Shown here one piece after another: positions 61,284 to 64,000 of a DNA stretch of 64,000 nt (its first letter is position 1; each line of letters opens with the position of its first letter). The stretch is from Streptomyces rubrogriseus (GTDB taxonomy: Bacteria; Actinomycetota; Actinomycetes; Streptomycetales; Streptomycetaceae): the NCBI RefSeq assembly GCF_027947575.1, contig NZ_CP116256.1, positions 6,324,001 through 6,388,000 of the forward strand, read 5' to 3'. The position numbers were made by a program, and so were the translations under genes. The notes under the pieces are model-generated. The model was not told the DNA's origin and did not search any database. It worked only from the letters and a program-made list of their open reading frames with translations.

Positions 61284-62540
61284 TTGGCCAGTCCCTACCG
61301 CGCCCTGTTCGCCGCCCCCGGCACCAAGGGCTTCTCCGCCGCTGGTTTCCTCGGCCGGATGCCGCTGTCGATGATGGGCATCGGCGTGGTCACGATGATC
61401 TCGCAGCTCACCGGGCGGTACGGGCTGGCCGGGGCGCTGTCGGCCACCATCGCGCTCGCCGCCGCCGTGGCCGGGCCGCAGGTCTCCCGCCTGGTGGACC
61501 GGTACGGGCAGCGCCGGGTACTGCGCCCGGCGACCCTGGTGTCGCTGACCGCGGCGGCGGTCCTGCTGCCCGCCGCGCACTACGGGTGGCCGGACTGGGT
61601 GCTGTTCGCGGCCTGCGTCGGCATCGGCTGCGTGCCGAGTCTCGGTGCGATGGTCCGGGCCCGCTGGGCGGCCCTGTACCGGGGCACGCCGCGACTGCAC
61701 ACCGCGTACTCCTTCGAGTCCGTGGTGGACGAGGTCTGCTTCATCTTCGGCCCGATCATCTCCATCGGCCTGTCCACGGCCTGGTTCCCGGAGGCCGGGC
61801 CGCTGCTCGCCGCCTGCTTCCTGGCGACGGGCGTCTTCTGGCTGACCTCGCAGCGTGCCACCGAGCCGGAACCGCACCCGCGCGAGCACAAGGGCGGCGG
61901 CACGGCGCTGCGCTCCCGGGGGCTCCAGGTCCTGGTGGGCACCTTCGCGGCCACGGGGACGATCTTCGGGGCCATCGACGTCGTCACCGTGGCGTTCGCC
62001 GAGGAGCAGGGGCACAAGGCCGCCGCCAGCCTCGTCCTCGCCCTCTACGCGGCGGGGTCGTGCACGGCCGCCATGATTTTCGGGCTGCTGCGCTTCGCCG
62101 GTCCGCCGGAACGCCGCTGGCTCCTGGGCGTGTGTGCGATGGCCGTGAGTATGATCCCCCTCCTACTGGTCGGAAACCTGCCGTTTCTGGCCGCGGCGCT
62201 GTTCGTTGCGGGTCTGTCCATCGCTCCCACGATGATCACGACCATGTCCCTCATCGAAGAGCACGTACCGCGCACGCAGCTCACCGAGGGCATGACCTGG
62301 GTGAGCACCGGACTCGCGGTGGGGGTCGCGCTCGGCTCCTCCGCGGGAGGCTGGGTGATCGACGCCTCCGGGGCGCGTGCCGGGTACGGGGTTCCGGCGG
62401 TGGCCGGGGCCGTCGCGGTCGCGGTCGGTTTCCTCGGGTACCGCCGGCTCAAGCGGCCGGAACCGCGTCGGGGAGGGACCGTTGAGCAGCACACGCACGG
62501 CGAACGGCAGGACGAGCGGCCGGAACGGCACATGGCGTAA
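61284..62540 (+). CDS. major facilitator superfamily transporter
   Basis: 418 residues with 12 predicted membrane segments in two groups of six. SRLVDRYGQRRVLRPATL (~75-92) is the MFS loop 2-3 motif. The C-terminus is hydrophilic and His/Arg/Glu-rich. TTG at 61284 is the start: GGAGA ends 5 nt upstream and no ATG/GTG fits. Substrate unknown. It is divergent from ferrochelatase (162 bp) and overlaps the next gene by 59 bp. Confidence 0.88.
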   Translation: MASPYRALFAAPGTKGFSAAGFLGRMPLSMMGIGVVTMISQLTGRYGLAGALSATIALAAAVAGPQVSRLVDRYGQRRVLRPATLVSLTAAAVLLPAAHYGWPDWVLFAACVGIGCVPSLGAMVRARWAALYRGTPRLHTAYSFESVVDEVCFIFGPIISIGLSTAWFPEAGPLLAACFLATGVFWLTSQRATEPEPHPREHKGGGTALRSRGLQVLVGTFAATGTIFGAIDVVTVAFAEEQGHKAAASLVLALYAAGSCTAAMIFGLLRFAGPPERRWLLGVCAMAVSMIPLLLVGNLPFLAAALFVAGLSIAPTMITTMSLIEEHVPRTQLTEGMTWVSTGLAVGVALGSSAGGWVIDASGARAGYGVPAVAGAVAVAVGFLGYRRLKRPEPRRGGTVEQHTHGERQDERPERHMA

Positions 62541-63819
62541 CTGGGGCGGAAACGTCTCGGCGCGTCCCGCGCGGGAGGTCACTCCCGCCTCCGTCGACGA
62601 ACTGGCCGACGCCGTCCGCCGGGCGGCCGAGGACGGACAGCGGGTCAAGGCGGTCGGCACCGGGCACTCGTTCACGTCGATAGCCGCGACGGACGGTGTG
62701 TTGATCCGGCCTCAACTGTTGACGGGCATCCGCAGCATTGATCGCGACGCCATGACGGTCACGGTGGAGGCGGGTACCCCGCTCAAGAGGCTCAACATGG
62801 CGCTCGCGCGCGAGGGCCTGTCGCTGACCAACATGGGCGACATCATGGAGCAGACCGTCTCCGGGGCCACCAGCACCGGCACCCACGGCACCGGCCGCGA
62901 CTCGGCCTCGATCGCCGCCCAGATCCGCGGCCTGGAACTGGTCACGGCGGACGGCTCGGTGCTGACCTGCTCCGCGGACGAGAACCCCGAGGTGTTCGCC
63001 GCCGCCCGGATCGGGCTCGGAGCACTGGGCGTCGTCACCGCGATCACCTTCGCCGTGGAGCCGGTCTTCCTGCTCACGGCCCGCGAGGAACCGATGCCCT
63101 TCGACCGGGTCCTGTCCGACTTCGACGCGCTGTGGTCGGAGAACGAGCACTTCGAGTTCTACTGGTTCCCGCACACCAACAGCACCAACACCAAGCGCAA
63201 CAACCGCAGCGCCGGTCCGGAGCGGCCGGTGGGCCGGTTCCAGGGCTGGCTGGACGACGAGTTCCTGTCCAACGGCGTCTTCCAGGCGGCCAACTGGGTC
63301 GGCCGCGCGGCGCCCGCCACCATCCCGGCGATCGCCCGGATCTCCAGCCGGGCACTCTCCGCGCGGACGTACACGGACACTCCCTACAAGGTCTTCACAT
63401 CCCCGCGCCGGGTGCGGTTCGTGGAGATGGAGTACGCCGTGGCGCGCGAGGCCGTCGTCGAGGTGCTGCGCGAACTGAGGACGATGGTCGACCGCTCAGG
63501 GCTGCGGATCAGCTTCCCGGTCGAGGTGCGCACGGCCCCGGCCGACGACATCACGTTGTCCACCGCGTCGGGCCGCGACAGCGCGTACATCGCCGTGCAC
63601 ATGTTCCGGGGCACGCCCTACCAGGCGTACTTCACGGCCGCCGAGCGGATCTTCACGGCGCACGAGGGCCGGCCGCACTGGGGCAAGGTGCACACCCGGG
63701 ACGCCGGGTACTTCTCCCGGGTGTACCCGCGCTTCGGCGAGTTCACGGCGCTGCGGGACCGTCTTGACCCTGACCGTCTGTTCCAGAACGACTACTTGCG
63801 TCGGGTTCTGGGGTCGTAG
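62482..63819 (+). CDS. FAD-binding lactone oxidase (D-arabinono-1,4-lactone oxidase family)
   Basis: 445 residues, vanillyl-alcohol-oxidase-type FAD domain: VKAVGTGHSFTSIAATDG (~53-70) with the His-containing flavin loop, GATSTGTHGTGRDSA (~130-144), and a C-terminal ALO domain ending GEFTALRDRLDPDRLFQNDYLRRVLG (split over the last ~30 residues). Members oxidise aldonolactones or alditols. TTG at 62482 follows GGGAGGG (5 nt), so it starts inside the MFS gene; WRNWGGN, the usual N-terminal motif, follows at ~18. Confidence 0.88.
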   Translation: MSSTRTANGRTSGRNGTWRNWGGNVSARPAREVTPASVDELADAVRRAAEDGQRVKAVGTGHSFTSIAATDGVLIRPQLLTGIRSIDRDAMTVTVEAGTPLKRLNMALAREGLSLTNMGDIMEQTVSGATSTGTHGTGRDSASIAAQIRGLELVTADGSVLTCSADENPEVFAAARIGLGALGVVTAITFAVEPVFLLTAREEPMPFDRVLSDFDALWSENEHFEFYWFPHTNSTNTKRNNRSAGPERPVGRFQGWLDDEFLSNGVFQAANWVGRAAPATIPAIARISSRALSARTYTDTPYKVFTSPRRVRFVEMEYAVAREAVVEVLRELRTMVDRSGLRISFPVEVRTAPADDITLSTASGRDSAYIAVHMFRGTPYQAYFTAAERIFTAHEGRPHWGKVHTRDAGYFSRVYPRFGEFTALRDRLDPDRLFQNDYLRRVLGS

Positions 63820-64000
63820 CCGAGGCGTCCGGGTCGGGGGCTCCGGTGCCGTCGGCCTCCTCGTCGCCGTCGGCGTCCGGGGTGGGCGTCGGGCTGGACG
63901 CCGTACCGCCGCCCTCCGTCGAACCGGCGCCGGACGACGGGCTCCCGTCGGTTGCGTCCGGGCTCCCGGAGGGGGTGGGGGCCGGGGCCTCGCTGCCGGA
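63743..64000 (-). CDS. C-terminal tail of a P/S/T/D-rich protein, 5' part outside window
   Basis: The minus-strand frame is open from the right edge to TGA at 63743-63745. It encodes ~85 residues of low complexity (SGSEAPAPTPSGSPDATDGS..., ending DGQGQDGPAAP). Such tails are common in Streptomyces membrane-bound or secreted proteins. It overlaps the 3' end of the convergent FAD oxidase gene by 77 bp, which is unusual; the frame could also be open only by composition. Confidence 0.5.
   Translation of the reverse strand, partial: SGSEAPAPTPSGSPDATDGSPSSGAGSTEGGGTASSPTPTPDADGDEEADGTGAPDPDASATTPEPDASSRSGTDGQGQDGPAAP

Noticed and set aside
1..64000. tRNA, rRNA, riboswitches, insertion sequences and att sites
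   Set aside because: I looked for these in the gaps and saw none that I could support. There is no transposase or integrase reading frame, and no cloverleaf or known riboswitch core was recognised by eye.

Overview
The window is high-GC actinobacterial DNA from a Streptomyces. The evidence is the strong GC bias at third codon positions, frequent GTG/TTG starts, purine-rich ribosome binding sites, rare TTA codons confined to regulators, and the gene families present. Its centre (about 13.1-44.5 kb) is a complete prodiginine ('red') biosynthetic cluster with the same gene content and order as the undecylprodigiosin/streptorubin B cluster of Streptomyces coelicolor. Gene symbols redD to redZ are given by that homology; they were recognised from sequence and context, not from a database search.

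Left flank (1-12.1 kb). This part is accessory in character. It holds a truncated RecB/Cas4-like Fe-S nuclease-type protein divergent from a Ser/Thr kinase, and a large SARP/NB-ARC/TPR (STAND) regulator with a TTA codon. Next come a small basic ORF closed by a perfect terminator, a two-gene module ending in an AlpA/excisionase-like HTH protein, and about 1.2 kb of decayed gene fragments. A Doc-type toxin with a ribbon-helix-helix antitoxin follows. After that the conserved chromosome begins: a TrmA/RlmD-type RNA methyltransferase and an APC permease.

Prodiginine cluster. Two large operons diverge from 32.9-33.05 kb. Leftward run redP-O-N-M-L-K-J-I-H-G-F: starter KAS III, proline carrier protein, bipyrrole and undecylpyrrole assembly enzymes, methyltransferase, condensing ligase, Rieske cyclase and a membrane protein. 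The run ends at a hairpin at 13.09 kb. Rightward run redQ-R-S-T-U-V: ACP, KAS II, two genes of unknown function, phosphopantetheinyl transferase and a flavin oxidoreductase. The orphan regulator redZ follows on the + strand. The redD-X-W-Y operon (SARP activator, tandem ketosynthase, prolyl-carrier dehydrogenase, small ferredoxin-like protein) comes back leftward. The divergent promoter region carries a mirror-symmetric pair of SARP-type operators: three GTCAG-core heptamers at an 11-bp period, 8 bp before a CAGACT -10 box, on each strand. The likely circuit is bldA -> RedZ (TTA codon) -> RedD -> both big operons at one control point.

Right flank (45-64 kb). This is conserved core chromosome: two TrkA-type K+ regulators, a DUF3159 membrane protein, an OB-fold protein, KdpE/KdpD, an orphan ABC ATPase, DUF3710, dUTPase, a PaaI-type thioesterase, DUF3093, a hypothetical protein and DUF4193. 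It continues with a CutR/CutS-like two-component system, a 57-aa protein, an inositol-monophosphatase-family enzyme, ferrochelatase, an MFS transporter, an FAD lactone-oxidase-type enzyme and the tail of a P/S/T/D-rich protein. Together with the RNA methyltransferase and APC permease this reproduces the order known from mycobacteria (Rv2689c to Rv2701c), so the ~33 kb carrying red appears to have been inserted between the APC permease gene and ceoB/trkA.
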